A stretch of DNA of 64,000 nucleotides from Oceanomicrobium pacificus (GTDB taxonomy: Bacteria > Pseudomonadota > Alphaproteobacteria > Rhodobacterales > Rhodobacteraceae), in the NCBI RefSeq assembly GCF_009833495.1, contig NZ_WUWG01000002.1:1-64000 (forward strand), written 5' to 3'. Shown piece by piece: positions 1 to 7,730 of the stretch (its first letter is position 1; each line of letters begins with the position of its first letter). Position numbers and translations under genes: made by a program. The notes under the pieces are model-generated. The model was given only the letters and a program-made list of their open reading frames with translations, did no database searches and had not been told where the DNA came from.

Positions 1-390
1 CCTAAGGAAAGCAATGCGCAAGCATGGCCGGCCCAAATCGATTATCACAGACAGGCTGCGTTCATATGGGGCGGCATTGAAAGAACTGGGGATTGTGGAC
101 AGTCAGGAAACCGGGCGCTGGTTGAACAATCGCGCCGAGAATTCGCTTTTGCCCTTCCGACGACGAGAACGGGCGATGCTTCGCTTCAGGCGCATGCGAA
201 GTTTGCAGAAATTCGCTGCCGTCCATGCGTCATTCTATAACTCGTTCAATTCGGAACGTAGCCTCACGTCAAGATCGAATTTCAAGCTGAACCGCGCCGC
301 CGCCCTGGCCGAATGGCGGGGTCTTTGTGTGGAATAAGGGGCAGCAACGCTGTCCATACGTAGACGAGTTCGAATTGGTCTGGCAGCACC
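1..390 (+). mobile_element. IS6-family insertion sequence, right part (left part outside window)
   Basis: Bases 1-390 match bases 4378-4767 of the complete copy further right with no difference that I could find by eye. The element ends at the imperfect inverted-repeat terminus GGTCTGGCAGCACC (377-390), whose reverse complement resembles the left terminus GGCACTGTCAAAGA of the complete copy. Only the 3' half of the transposase gene and the right end lie in the window. The end is 30 bp upstream of the next gene's start codon, so the element may supply or disrupt that gene's promoter. Confidence 0.9.
2..337 (+). CDS. IS6-family DDE transposase, C-terminal part (cut by window edge)
   Basis: The frame is open from base 2 to the TAA at 335-337. 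It carries the second catalytic Asp (motif IITDRLRSY), the catalytic Glu (NNRAENS) and the conserved basic tail (FRRRERAMLRFRR) of IS6-family transposases. The encoded residues are the same as the last 111 residues of the complete transposase at 4010-4714. The first catalytic Asp and the N-terminal helix-turn-helix are beyond the left edge, so whether the gene is intact cannot be judged here. Confidence 0.92.
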   Translation, partial: LRKAMRKHGRPKSIITDRLRSYGAALKELGIVDSQETGRWLNNRAENSLLPFRRRERAMLRFRRMRSLQKFAAVHASFYNSFNSERSLTSRSNFKLNRAAALAEWRGLCVE

Positions 391-420
391 AACGCGACTG
401 AACGTACTGGAGAAATAACC

Positions 421-1332
421 ATGGCAAGTCTCGTAACTCGCATTGGCGTTCATGTACTCGCCCTGTTCTTGTGGCTCTCATCGCCAGCTGCGGCACAGGC
501 CCCCATTGCCGGCAATTATGGCATTGGTGCCGGCTTGGGCCAGACCTCCGCCATTCTTCCGCCGCCGGGAACGCGCGTGATCGAAAATGGGTGGATTGCC
601 TACAGTATCGACAGGTTCGTTGACGATGAAGGTAAGGACATAGGGGCTCCGGGTGGTGACGTGCACGCTGCGCGCCTAGCGTTTCGCTACGTCTTCCCAG
701 GGATCGAAATTCTGGGCGCGGATTATTCCGCCGGCCTTGTCTTGAGTTATCGGGATCAGGTCCTGCGACCGGCCCCCGGATCCGGAACCGCCTACCAGCA
801 AGGTGATTCCGTCATCACTCCAATCGCGCTTGGGTGGCACATGGGCGCCTGGCACACGCAAGTCTCGTATTCGATCTGGGTCCCCACCGGCAAGTTCGAA
901 GACGGCGGCCAGACCAACACTGGCAAGGGGCTCTGGAGCCAGATGTTCTACGTCGGGACGACCTGGCGGCAGGAAGCCGACCTGCCCTGGGCGGCAACCT
1001 TGCAGGCCCGGTACGAGACTTTCGGCGAGCAGAAGGACACGGACATTCGGCCCGGCGATGTCTTTTCGCTCGAAGCCGCTGTTGGAAAGGAAGTGGTCCC
1101 TGGTTTGAGCCTTGGGGTTCTGGCGGCGACGTCTTTCCAGGTGTCGCAGCAATCCGGCACTCCGGGCGGAAACCCCGAAAAGTACCGGATCAACGTCGCC
1201 GGCGGCGAGATCGTCTGGAAACCCAGCTCCCTCCCCGGAGCGCAGGTTGCCCTGCGAGTGGGCAAGGACTTTGACAATCGCAACACCACCGAAGGTGTGG
1301 CGAGCCTGTTGTCTCTGGCCTACGCTTTCTGA
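421..1332 (+). CDS. outer-membrane beta-barrel protein, phenol-degradation MetA/SphA-like
   Basis: A 303-residue protein with a clear Sec signal peptide (hydrophobic residues 10-22, cleavage likely after AAAQA near 25-27). The mature part is built of alternating hydrophobic/polar strands with glycine- and aromatic-rich turns and ends in the aromatic residue Phe of LSLAYAF, as outer-membrane barrels do. The pattern (YSIWVPTGKF; LQARYETFGEQ) resembles the 'putative MetA-pathway of phenol degradation' channel family, proposed to take up hydrophobic or aromatic compounds. RBS GGAGA lies 7 nt before the ATG at 421. It sits 30 bp from an IS6 end and upstream of a secreted amidohydrolase on the same strand; a joint role in importing and hydrolysing an external substrate is inferred. 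Family assignment is by pattern only. Confidence 0.65.
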   Translation: MASLVTRIGVHVLALFLWLSSPAAAQAPIAGNYGIGAGLGQTSAILPPPGTRVIENGWIAYSIDRFVDDEGKDIGAPGGDVHAARLAFRYVFPGIEILGADYSAGLVLSYRDQVLRPAPGSGTAYQQGDSVITPIALGWHMGAWHTQVSYSIWVPTGKFEDGGQTNTGKGLWSQMFYVGTTWRQEADLPWAATLQARYETFGEQKDTDIRPGDVFSLEAAVGKEVVPGLSLGVLAATSFQVSQQSGTPGGNPEKYRINVAGGEIVWKPSSLPGAQVALRVGKDFDNRNTTEGVASLLSLAYAF

Positions 1333-1390
1333 CCCCAACGATCCGTTCCGTGCCCTGCGGTCCAAGACGCATCGGGAGCCACTCGCGACC

Positions 1391-1543
1391 CTATAGCATC
1401 GCACCCAACATGCCGATGATGGTTGCAGACGACAGGATGACAACGATGACTGCAAGCGTCTCCCGCCGCCTCGCGCGCTCAATCAGTTCAGCTGGCGACT
1501 CGTGATGCTCTTGCCCGCTTAATTCTTCACTGTGATTGATCAT
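1391..1543 (-). CDS. possible small single-span membrane protein (50 aa)
   Basis: An uninterrupted minus-strand frame from ATG (1543) to TAG (1391). The first 29 residues are acidic then basic (QEHHESPAELIERARRRE), followed by one hydrophobic stretch (residues 30-50, LAVIVVILSSATIIGMLGAM), giving a tidy N-in, single-span design. The Shine-Dalgarno region (GGAATGGA) is weak. It fills the otherwise empty space between two plus-strand genes. There is no family I recognise; it could be a chance frame. Confidence 0.4.
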   Translation of the reverse strand: MINHSEELSGQEHHESPAELIERARRRETLAVIVVILSSATIIGMLGAML

Positions 1544-1804
1544 CGAACGTCCATTCCCGGGTATGTTGCTGCCTGGGGAATGAGGTGATGCTGAGAGTGC
1601 TCAGGCGGGATGTTCAAAACAGTTCGTTACGGTTTCGAACCGATACTCATTCTGGTGAATCGCCGTGATGCACAAGTCGCCTGGAGCGGTTCACTGCGTG
1701 AACCCAGCATGGTCGCACGGATGCATGAGCCAACAGGTACCCTCGACATACAAGACCAGAAATTGGCTCGCCTAGGTCGCCAATATATCCCATGACCATT
1801 CAAG

Positions 1805-1822
1805 TTTTTTTTGGGGGGGGGG
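1805..1822 (+). repeat. T8-G10 double homopolymer tract
   Basis: Eight T followed directly by ten G, 58 bp upstream of the amidohydrolase start codon. Runs of this length are prone to slipped-strand length change, and a tract in a promoter spacer or leader can switch expression. No gene reading frame that I trust runs across it, so any effect would be on transcription or the leader. Confidence 0.8.
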
Positions 1823-1879
1823 CCATGGCAAGACAGAAAACTTTGAGTAAGGTGAACTTGCCAACAGGGGAGAATCGAG

Positions 1880-3619
1880 ATGAAGTTGATTATGGCCAGT
1901 GTCCTGGCACTAAGCGCGAGCGTTGCTCATGCCCAGGATGCCGCAGATCTGGTTTTGAAGAACGCTTTCGTCCTGACAATGGACAAGGAAAATCCCGAGG
2001 CTCAAGCCGTTGCCGTGCGGGGCAATCAGATCGTGTATGTCGGCGACGTGAACGGCGTGGAAAGCTTTACCGGCGAGAACACCGAAGTTCTTGACCTGAC
2101 CGGCAAGATGGTGCTCCCCGGCTATGTCAGCGCCCACGACCATGTTCTTGGCTCCGCGTGGTCGACACTAGGCGTCGATCTGAATGCGGCAAAAGACAAA
2201 GAAGAAACACTGCAGATGCTGCGGGACTACGTGGCGGAAAACCCGGATCTGCCGATCGTTGTCGGCCAAGGATACAATGCAACCCTTATGGGGGGGGCGC
2301 CGACTGCCGCCGAGTTGGATGAAATCATCCCCGACAAGATCGCGATTATCATCGACTTCACCATTCACGACGCTTGGCTGAACACCAAGGCGCTCGAAGC
2401 CGGAAACATCACCAAAGATACGCCGGACCCGGTGCCGGGGGTTACTTACTGGATCAGGGATGACGACGGGAACCCATTGGGCGTCGGCAAGGAAGGATCG
2501 TGGTTTCCTGTCTATACGAAGGTCGCTTGGGATCCCGAGCGAATGATCGAGGAAAGCCGCGAAAAACTTCAGCCGCAAGTGGTCGCAGGCGGCACAACAA
2601 CAGCACTGATTCCTGGTGTTGTCACTCCGAATTTCACAAACGCACCTGGCATGTTCGATGATTTGGAGATTTCCATGAAGGTGCTTGAAAAAGCGCTCGC
2701 CGACGGTGATTTGCCAGTGCGAACGTTTGTTCAACCGGCCTACAAGGACGCGACAGCCGATCCGGTTGAATTTGCGGCGCGGGCACGTGCAATGGCCGAC
2801 AAGTACAACGGTGACTTGTTTCGCGTACATGGCATCAAGTTACACCCCGAAGGGACATGGAGTGCCGGCGCGGTTCTGATGCTGGAGCCGTTCGAGGGAA
2901 CAGACAATATAGGCATCTCGGCGGTGAAACCGGATCAGATGAAAGAGGTCGTCAAGGCAGCAAACGACCAAGGTCTAGATGTTTTTGCCCATGTTGAAGG
3001 GTCGGGCACTGTGCGTGGGATGATTGACGCGATCCTTGCGTCGCGCGACTCCGGCAACGCGGACGAGCGCAATGCGCTGCATCACTATCAGATCGTTCAT
3101 CCTGATGACCAGCAACGCATGATCGACAACAGCATTCCGGTAAACATCACTCCGATTTTTTCGGTGGATTGGGCTGGGCAGGATCAGGACTTTCTCAGCA
3201 TGTTGGGTGACACGCGGACGAACGAGCGTGTTTCTCAATACAGGCCACTGGCCGATGCCGGGGTCAGCGTCAGCCTTGCAGGAGATTACCCATCCGCGCC
3301 GATGTCGACCAACAGTATGCTCTATCAGATCTATACTGCGGTTACGTTCAAGAACCCCCTGGACCCCGCGAACTCTAAGAAGTTCCCAAATGGTGCTGCC
3401 CCGCTGGATCTGATGCAGGCGATTGAGGCCGTAACAATCAATCCTGCTTGGCAATTGAGAATGGAAGACAAGCTGGGCTCCCTAGAGGTGGGGAAATTGG
3501 CCGATATTGTGATTCTGGACCGAAATATTTTGGAGTTGGATAATCCCGAAGAACTGCTGACGACCAAGGTTCAGGCAACGATCATGGATGGCCAATTCCG
3601 TCATCGTGACGGACTGTGA
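1880..3619 (+). CDS. secreted metal-dependent amidohydrolase (YtcJ-like, amidohydrolase family 3)
   Basis: A 579-residue protein beginning with a short Sec signal peptide (residues 1-18, cleavage near AHAQD), so it should act in the periplasm. The N-terminal beta-sandwich start (LVLKNAFVLTMD) leads into the barrel with the metal-binding HxH as H86-D87-H88, a lysine in GIKLHPEGTW, histidines in HVEGSG and HYQIVHPDD, a late Asp in LAGDYP, and the C-terminal sandwich (LGSLEVGKLADIVILDRN). This is the arrangement of YtcJ-type amidohydrolases, which hydrolyse C-N or C-O bonds in varied small molecules; the substrate cannot be told. RBS AGGGGAG is 8 nt before ATG 1880. A T8-G10 tract lies upstream and an IS6 remnant starts 14 bp after the stop, so the gene is enclosed by mobile DNA. 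Confidence 0.85.
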   Translation: MKLIMASVLALSASVAHAQDAADLVLKNAFVLTMDKENPEAQAVAVRGNQIVYVGDVNGVESFTGENTEVLDLTGKMVLPGYVSAHDHVLGSAWSTLGVDLNAAKDKEETLQMLRDYVAENPDLPIVVGQGYNATLMGGAPTAAELDEIIPDKIAIIIDFTIHDAWLNTKALEAGNITKDTPDPVPGVTYWIRDDDGNPLGVGKEGSWFPVYTKVAWDPERMIEESREKLQPQVVAGGTTTALIPGVVTPNFTNAPGMFDDLEISMKVLEKALADGDLPVRTFVQPAYKDATADPVEFAARARAMADKYNGDLFRVHGIKLHPEGTWSAGAVLMLEPFEGTDNIGISAVKPDQMKEVVKAANDQGLDVFAHVEGSGTVRGMIDAILASRDSGNADERNALHHYQIVHPDDQQRMIDNSIPVNITPIFSVDWAGQDQDFLSMLGDTRTNERVSQYRPLADAGVSVSLAGDYPSAPMSTNSMLYQIYTAVTFKNPLDPANSKKFPNGAAPLDLMQAIEAVTINPAWQLRMEDKLGSLEVGKLADIVILDRNILELDNPEELLTTKVQATIMDGQFRHRDGL

Positions 3620-3632
3620 GTGGGCTGCCAGA

Positions 3633-3952
3633 GGCAATGTCAGAGCAACTTGGCTTGCGACGGGGTAGGGCTGAGTAGCGTCCCGGCATGACGAAACGCG
3701 ACCCGTTCAAGTTTTTCTGAACCTCACCTGAGATCATCCGTCTCGGGGTCATGATGTATGTGCGCTTCCAGCTGTCGCTGCGCGACGTGGAGGATCTTCT
3801 GCACGAACGCGGCGTCGACATCAACCACGAGGCCGTGCGATTTTGGTGGCATAGGTTCGGGCCGGTGTTCGCTTCGGAGATCCGGCGGAAACGCGCTGAG
3901 CGATTGCGGTCAGGGCCGCAATTGCGATGGCACCTGGACGAAATGTTTGTGA
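3633..3952 (+). mobile_element. truncated older IS6-family element, left end only
   Basis: Begins with GGCAATGTCAGAGCA at 3633, which differs in only a few bases from the left terminus GGCACTGTCAAAGAA of the intact IS6 copy. The following 320 bp carry the start of a related transposase gene and stop exactly where the intact copy begins (3953). The right half is missing from the window, so the newer copy either inserted here and the rest was deleted, or recombined with it. Confidence 0.8.
3688..3952 (+). pseudogene. IS6-family transposase fragment with internal stop
   Basis: Starts ATG at 3688 (MTKRDPFKFF) but meets TGA at 3718-3720, then continues in the same frame with TSPEIIRLGVMMYVRF and on through the helix-turn-helix and the first catalytic Asp (WHLDEMFV). 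The frame is then cut at 3953 by the intact IS6 copy. Compared with the intact transposase the fragment is clearly homologous but diverged (for example INHEAVRFWW against VSHEAVRYWW). The stop replaces the codon that is Lys in the intact copy. No active enzyme can be made. Confidence 0.85.
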
Positions 3953-4767
3953 GGCACTGTCAAAGAAAACCGGCTTGAGGCGGGTAGATCGGTTTTGTAG
4001 CGTCGCGACATGACCAGAAGATCGCCGTTTCGCTATTTCAAAACCAGTCAGGAAATCATCCGCTTGGCTGTAATGCTGTATGTCCGTTTCCCACTTTCGC
4101 TTCGCAATGTGGAGGATCTTCTGCATGAGCGGGGTGTCGATGTGAGCCACGAAGCGGTTCGATATTGGTGGCATCGATTTGGTCCGATGTTCGCTTCTGA
4201 AATCCGAAAGCGGCGCATTTCCGGCATGAAGTCGAGCCAGTGGCGTTGGCATCTGGATGAGATGTTCGTGAAGATCAATGGCGAACGGCACTACCTTTGG
4301 CGGGCTGTCGATCACGAAGGTGAGGTGCTTGAAAGCTTTGTCACAAAGGCCCGCGACAAGAAAGCTGCATTGAAATTCCTAAGGAAAGCAATGCGCAAGC
4401 ATGGCCGGCCCAAATCGATTATCACAGACAGGCTGCGTTCATATGGGGCGGCATTGAAAGAACTGGGGATTGTGGACAGTCAGGAAACCGGGCGCTGGTT
4501 GAACAATCGCGCCGAGAATTCGCTTTTGCCCTTCCGACGACGAGAACGGGCGATGCTTCGCTTCAGGCGCATGCGAAGTTTGCAGAAATTCGCTGCCGTC
4601 CATGCGTCATTCTATAACTCGTTCAATTCGGAACGTAGCCTCACGTCAAGATCGAATTTCAAGCTGAACCGCGCCGCCGCCCTGGCCGAATGGCGGGGTC
4701 TTTGTGTGGAATAAGGGGCAGCAACGCTGTCCATACGTAGACGAGTTCGAATTGGTCTGGCAGCACC
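3953..4767 (+). mobile_element. complete IS6-family insertion sequence (815 bp)
   Basis: Left terminus GGCACTGTCAAAGA at 3953, right terminus GGTCTGGCAGCACC ending at 4767, imperfect inverted repeats, one transposase gene between. The length is typical of IS6 elements (about 0.8 kb). The 8-bp flanks (GTTTGTGA left, GCCACTTG right) do not match, so there is no target duplication; IS6 elements lose this when they move by cointegrate formation or recombine with another copy. It is directly repeated with the copy at the left edge and inserted at the broken end of an older relative. Confidence 0.92.
4010..4714 (+). CDS. IS6-family DDE transposase
   Basis: A full-length 234-residue transposase. 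Residues 14-60 hold the N-terminal helix-turn-helix (SLRNVEDLLHERGVDVSHEA); the catalytic residues are D83 (WHLDEMF), D140 (IITDRLRSY) and E169 (NNRAENS), followed by the basic segment FRRRERAMLRFRR. IS6-family enzymes move their element by copy-in and targeted conservative cointegrate formation, which leads to directly repeated copies flanking cargo, as seen here. The 3' half is the same as in the copy at the left edge. Start chosen at the ATG after the left terminus, matching the family length. Confidence 0.95.
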   Translation: MTRRSPFRYFKTSQEIIRLAVMLYVRFPLSLRNVEDLLHERGVDVSHEAVRYWWHRFGPMFASEIRKRRISGMKSSQWRWHLDEMFVKINGERHYLWRAVDHEGEVLESFVTKARDKKAALKFLRKAMRKHGRPKSIITDRLRSYGAALKELGIVDSQETGRWLNNRAENSLLPFRRRERAMLRFRRMRSLQKFAAVHASFYNSFNSERSLTSRSNFKLNRAAALAEWRGLCVE

Positions 4768-5002
4768 GCCACTTGCCCTCGCGAAAGCGTTCTCCCGACT
4801 CGGCTGCGGCCGGATTTTTCCCTTGTTTTCGAGCGTTATGCGGGACGGGCTGAGCACTAGCAGTAGCGCCAGGTGGCCCGAAAGCGGTCTCTAAGGGGCG
4901 ATTTTCTCCGGACCTCATGACTTCGCCGTTTTGGTGATTAGCTTGCAAGGCGCTGAAAAACCACGTCTTTGCGACGTAACTGGCCAAACACTTCGAGGCT
5001 AC

Positions 5003-5227
5003 GATCCCTTCGTGTTCCGCCAGTTCGGCGATGGTCGCGAACTTCCCTGATTCCAGCATGCGCTTCCAGCGGAACGCACGGGCCAGCGCCTTGACGAGGG
5101 TGCTGTCTGTCCGTCGCGGTTGCGTTGCACCCTCGGGTAACTGCATCTCTTTGCGCCCGCCACGCTTCACGATCCTGAATGGGACGTGGAGTGTAATCGT
5201 CTCGGGGGTCGGAGCCCCGCAGGTCAT
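5003..5227 (-). pseudogene. truncated conserved helix-turn-helix-type hypothetical protein
   Basis: The first 75 residues (MTCGAPTPETITLHVPF ... FRWKRMLESGKFATIAELAEHEGI) look like the start of a small conserved protein found beside site-specific recombinases in alphaproteobacterial mobile DNA; from memory such proteins continue with a helix-turn-helix, but here the sequence changes after AEHEGI. The frame stays open down to the IS6 end without family resemblance. The start ATG (5225-5227) overlaps the stop of an upstream minus-strand frame (5224-5226, tail GLGDLACEMLAGGIEATA), an operon-style overlap that supports both being remnants of real genes. The adjacent 4768-5002 contains no gene I can recognise. 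Identification is from memory of the family and moderate. Confidence 0.5.
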
Positions 5228-5378
5228 GCGGTCGCCTCGATGCCGCCAGCCAGCATTTCGCAGGCCAGATCGCCGAGACCGTCGACGCGTATGGCATCTC
5301 GGCCGGACAGATGCTCAGGCGCACGTCTCAATCACTTTCAAGTCAGGCACTCTGGGTCAAAGCGGACTTATCCCCTTG

Positions 5379-5855
5379 ATGCGCCAAAGTGCACAAGGGC
5401 AGCCGATCATTTTGATCTCACCCGAATTCCCTGAAGAAGCTGCGTCTAAGCTGCTGGCAGCTGACATTCGAATGGTATTGCTTTCTGACTTCCTGGATGA
5501 TCTGGAAACTGATGAGCCGTGTATTTTGGCCGAGCACCGTCGCGACGGGCCAGAACTCGTCATCTATCACGACAGCGGCAAGGTCGAATGGCGAGGCAGA
5601 TCGATTGTTTTCACCCATCAGACGTTCCCGGCGTTCTTGCGCATGGTCAAGCGGTTGAAGACAAACGATCCGATAGCACCCGGACCGGTGGTTGAAGATA
5701 CGACCGGTCGGGCCGCGTCAGACCTGGTGCGCGAAATGAGAGCAAAAGTGACCAGCGCCGGGTTCTCCGACAACGAGGCCAAGTCTTTCATCAAGACCCA
5801 CCATGCTCGTGGATACTCAGTCACTGTGCCTCTGGACAAAATCGCCTTTGAATAG
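5379..5855 (+). CDS. winged-helix DNA-binding protein (OmpR/PhoB-type effector half), probably N-terminally truncated
   Basis: The 158 residues from ATG 5379 end in a segment that fits an OmpR-type winged helix: a strand-turn start (GKVEWRGRSIVFTHQTFPAFLRMV, where this family has a similar 'G..w.g..l.LT..ef.lL' pattern), an asparagine/arginine-rich helix (ASDLVREMRAKV) and the final hairpin (IKTHHARGYSVTVP, compare the usual 'TVRGRGY'). The front part (QPIILISPEFPEEAASKLLAADIRMVLLSDF) could be the remains of a receiver-like fold. The frame remains open leftwards to 5031, but that stretch lies over the recombination debris and reads as antisense, so the true start may be lost. It precedes the DUF262 gene by 82 bp and could regulate it. 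Moderate confidence. Confidence 0.55.
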   Translation: MRQSAQGQPIILISPEFPEEAASKLLAADIRMVLLSDFLDDLETDEPCILAEHRRDGPELVIYHDSGKVEWRGRSIVFTHQTFPAFLRMVKRLKTNDPIAPGPVVEDTTGRAASDLVREMRAKVTSAGFSDNEAKSFIKTHHARGYSVTVPLDKIAFE

Positions 5856-5937
5856 CCAGAGGCAGCCATTTCACATCTGTCGTTTTTGTTGAGCCTCGTT
5901 GTAGGGTCAGACAAAGCAAAGATTTCAATCAGGTGTT

Positions 5938-7596
5938 GTGATGGAAGCCCGTACCAAGAGTGTTGAAGACTGGTTCTCGATGATCCGCGAGGGTTTGCTG
6001 ACGCTCCCGCGGTTTCAGCGGTTTGAAGCGTGGCGGCCAAACCAGATCGAAGGCGTCCTGGAAAACATGCTGCGGGTGCCTTTGCTGCCGATTGGGGCGT
6101 TGCTGATCCTCGAAGTCGGCGACAAAGAGTTGTTCCATTCACGGCCGATTTCGGGGGCGCCCGAGCCTAAGGGCATGCCTCAGATGAATCTGCTCGACGG
6201 GCAACAGCGGATGACCGCGGTCTGGCGATCCCTCACGGACGACTACGACGAATTCACAGTCTTCGTCTCGCTGGAGAACGATGAGCAGCCAGAAATAGAA
6301 ATCGTGAAGCGCTATCTGAACAAGAGCGGAAAGCGCATGCCGCTTTGGGCGGACAATCCTCCGGAATGCCTTGAGCGTCATTTGTTCCCTGTATCGATCT
6401 TGTGCCCCGGGTCGAAAGGGGAGCAGGCCATGGACGAATGGACAGAACGTGCGGAGACGTCCAAGTCCACCGACAAGGCCATTATGCGCTTGCGGCAGCG
6501 CATGGCGTCCTATCCCATTCCATTTCTGTCCTTGCCCGTGACAACGGAGCAGGAAACCGCCCTCGACGTCTTCATCAAAATGAACACCTCCGCTTCCCCG
6601 TTGAAGGATTTCGACATTGTTGTCGCTCAGCTGGAAGGCGCGGTGGGAGACTCGTTGCACGACATGATCGGCGAGCTTCATGAAGAAGTCCCGGCCGCAG
6701 GTGACTATGGCAAAATCGAGGATACGGCGCTGGCAATCGGCGCATTGCTCAATGGCAAACCGCCGCTGAAGCGGACTTATCTGGATCCAGAATTTGGGAG
6801 CGAGTTGGCGGCAGTCTGGGACCAAGTGGTTCTGGGTATGAAGCGTGGGGTGGCGTTCCTGCGCGACGAGGCAATCTTCAATGAAAAGCTCCTGCCAACC
6901 GAAGTCATTGTCTATCTGACGTCTGCCCTATGGGCCAATGTCCCGATTGACGGTGTGGATCAGGAAGGGCGCGCACGCACATTGATCCGCAAGGCAATCT
7001 GGCGGGCCAGTTTCACTGACAGGTACCTCAAAACAGCGACCACGCGAGCTTTTGCAGACTACAAGGCGATCCTCGCCGAGATTACAGATCCTACAACAGA
7101 TGCGCAGGCAGACCTTTTCGATGAGGCACAGAACCCCTTGCCGCAACCTGCAGAGCTCATTCGGGGCGGCTGGCCGAGCCGGAAAGATCGTCTTGGGCGG
7201 GCAATCATGGCCGTATCACTTTATGGCGGCGGGTATGACTTTGCAGATGGTGCAAAGGCGACTGCTGAGAATGTACGCTTCCGCGAGTATCATCACGTCT
7301 ATCCACGCGCTCTTCTGCAGGACAATTTTCCAGACCATGAAGTCAATTCGGCGCTGAATTGTTCCCTGATATCCTGGAAGACAAACCGGAAAATCGCGGC
7401 AAAGACACCAAAACAGTATCTCGAAGAACGGGCTCAGGATGCAAATGCCACCGAAGATCAGGTACGGCATCGATTGGAAAGCCACCTCGTCCCCTACGAC
7501 GATTTGGTGTCGGGAGACTTCAAGAGCTTCGTCGAAGCGCGGGCCGAGCGGGTCCATGCTGCGATGGTGAAACTGGCAGACGGCTCGTTGCCTTGA
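5938..7596 (+). CDS. DUF262 / GmrSD-like protein with C-terminal HNH domain
   Basis: A 552-residue protein. The N-terminal DUF262 (ParB/Srx-like nucleotidase) fold is recognised by LPRFQRFEAW (residues 24-33) and the signature LLDGQQRMTA (DGQQR at 87-91). The C-terminal part has the ββα-metal HNH pattern: H452-H453 in YHHVYPRALL, N474 in NCSLISW and N483. GmrS/GmrD and related DUF262-HNH (DUF1524-type) proteins are type IV restriction enzymes that cut modified phage DNA using NTP hydrolysis; here both halves are fused in one chain as in many single-protein homologues. The frame offers GTG 5938 or ATG 5941 as the start; ATG is as likely. Neighbours are a winged-helix protein and a McrBC-like module, consistent with a defence island. 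Confidence 0.85.
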   Translation: MMEARTKSVEDWFSMIREGLLTLPRFQRFEAWRPNQIEGVLENMLRVPLLPIGALLILEVGDKELFHSRPISGAPEPKGMPQMNLLDGQQRMTAVWRSLTDDYDEFTVFVSLENDEQPEIEIVKRYLNKSGKRMPLWADNPPECLERHLFPVSILCPGSKGEQAMDEWTERAETSKSTDKAIMRLRQRMASYPIPFLSLPVTTEQETALDVFIKMNTSASPLKDFDIVVAQLEGAVGDSLHDMIGELHEEVPAAGDYGKIEDTALAIGALLNGKPPLKRTYLDPEFGSELAAVWDQVVLGMKRGVAFLRDEAIFNEKLLPTEVIVYLTSALWANVPIDGVDQEGRARTLIRKAIWRASFTDRYLKTATTRAFADYKAILAEITDPTTDAQADLFDEAQNPLPQPAELIRGGWPSRKDRLGRAIMAVSLYGGGYDFADGAKATAENVRFREYHHVYPRALLQDNFPDHEVNSALNCSLISWKTNRKIAAKTPKQYLEERAQDANATEDQVRHRLESHLVPYDDLVSGDFKSFVEARAERVHAAMVKLADGSLP

Positions 7597-7628
7597 CCTG
7601 TTCGTTCTGACCTCAACCGAAGTGAAGG

Positions 7629-7670
7629 TTTCCCAGAACCTCCCATAAACTTCCCAGACCGTTCCCACCA
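7629..7670 (+). repeat. four near-copies of a TTCCCA-containing 10-11 bp unit
   Basis: The stretch reads as TTCCCAGAAC, CTCCCATAAAC, TTCCCAGACC, GTTCCCACCA, an about one-helical-turn spaced repeat of a (T)TCCCA core, between the DUF262 gene and the sigma-like gene. Such phased arrays can bind a regulator or replication protein, but this is too short to be sure it is not chance. Confidence 0.35.
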
Positions 7671-7730
7671 ATCGAAGCCCGGCAATCGGCACTCTCGGAG
7701 CATCAGAAACGATGACCGAGGCACACCGAT

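Noticed and set aside
5031-5378. N-terminal extension of the winged-helix protein
   Set aside because: The extension lies antisense over the truncated conserved mobile-element gene and is Arg-rich without family features; probably an artefact of a deletion junction.
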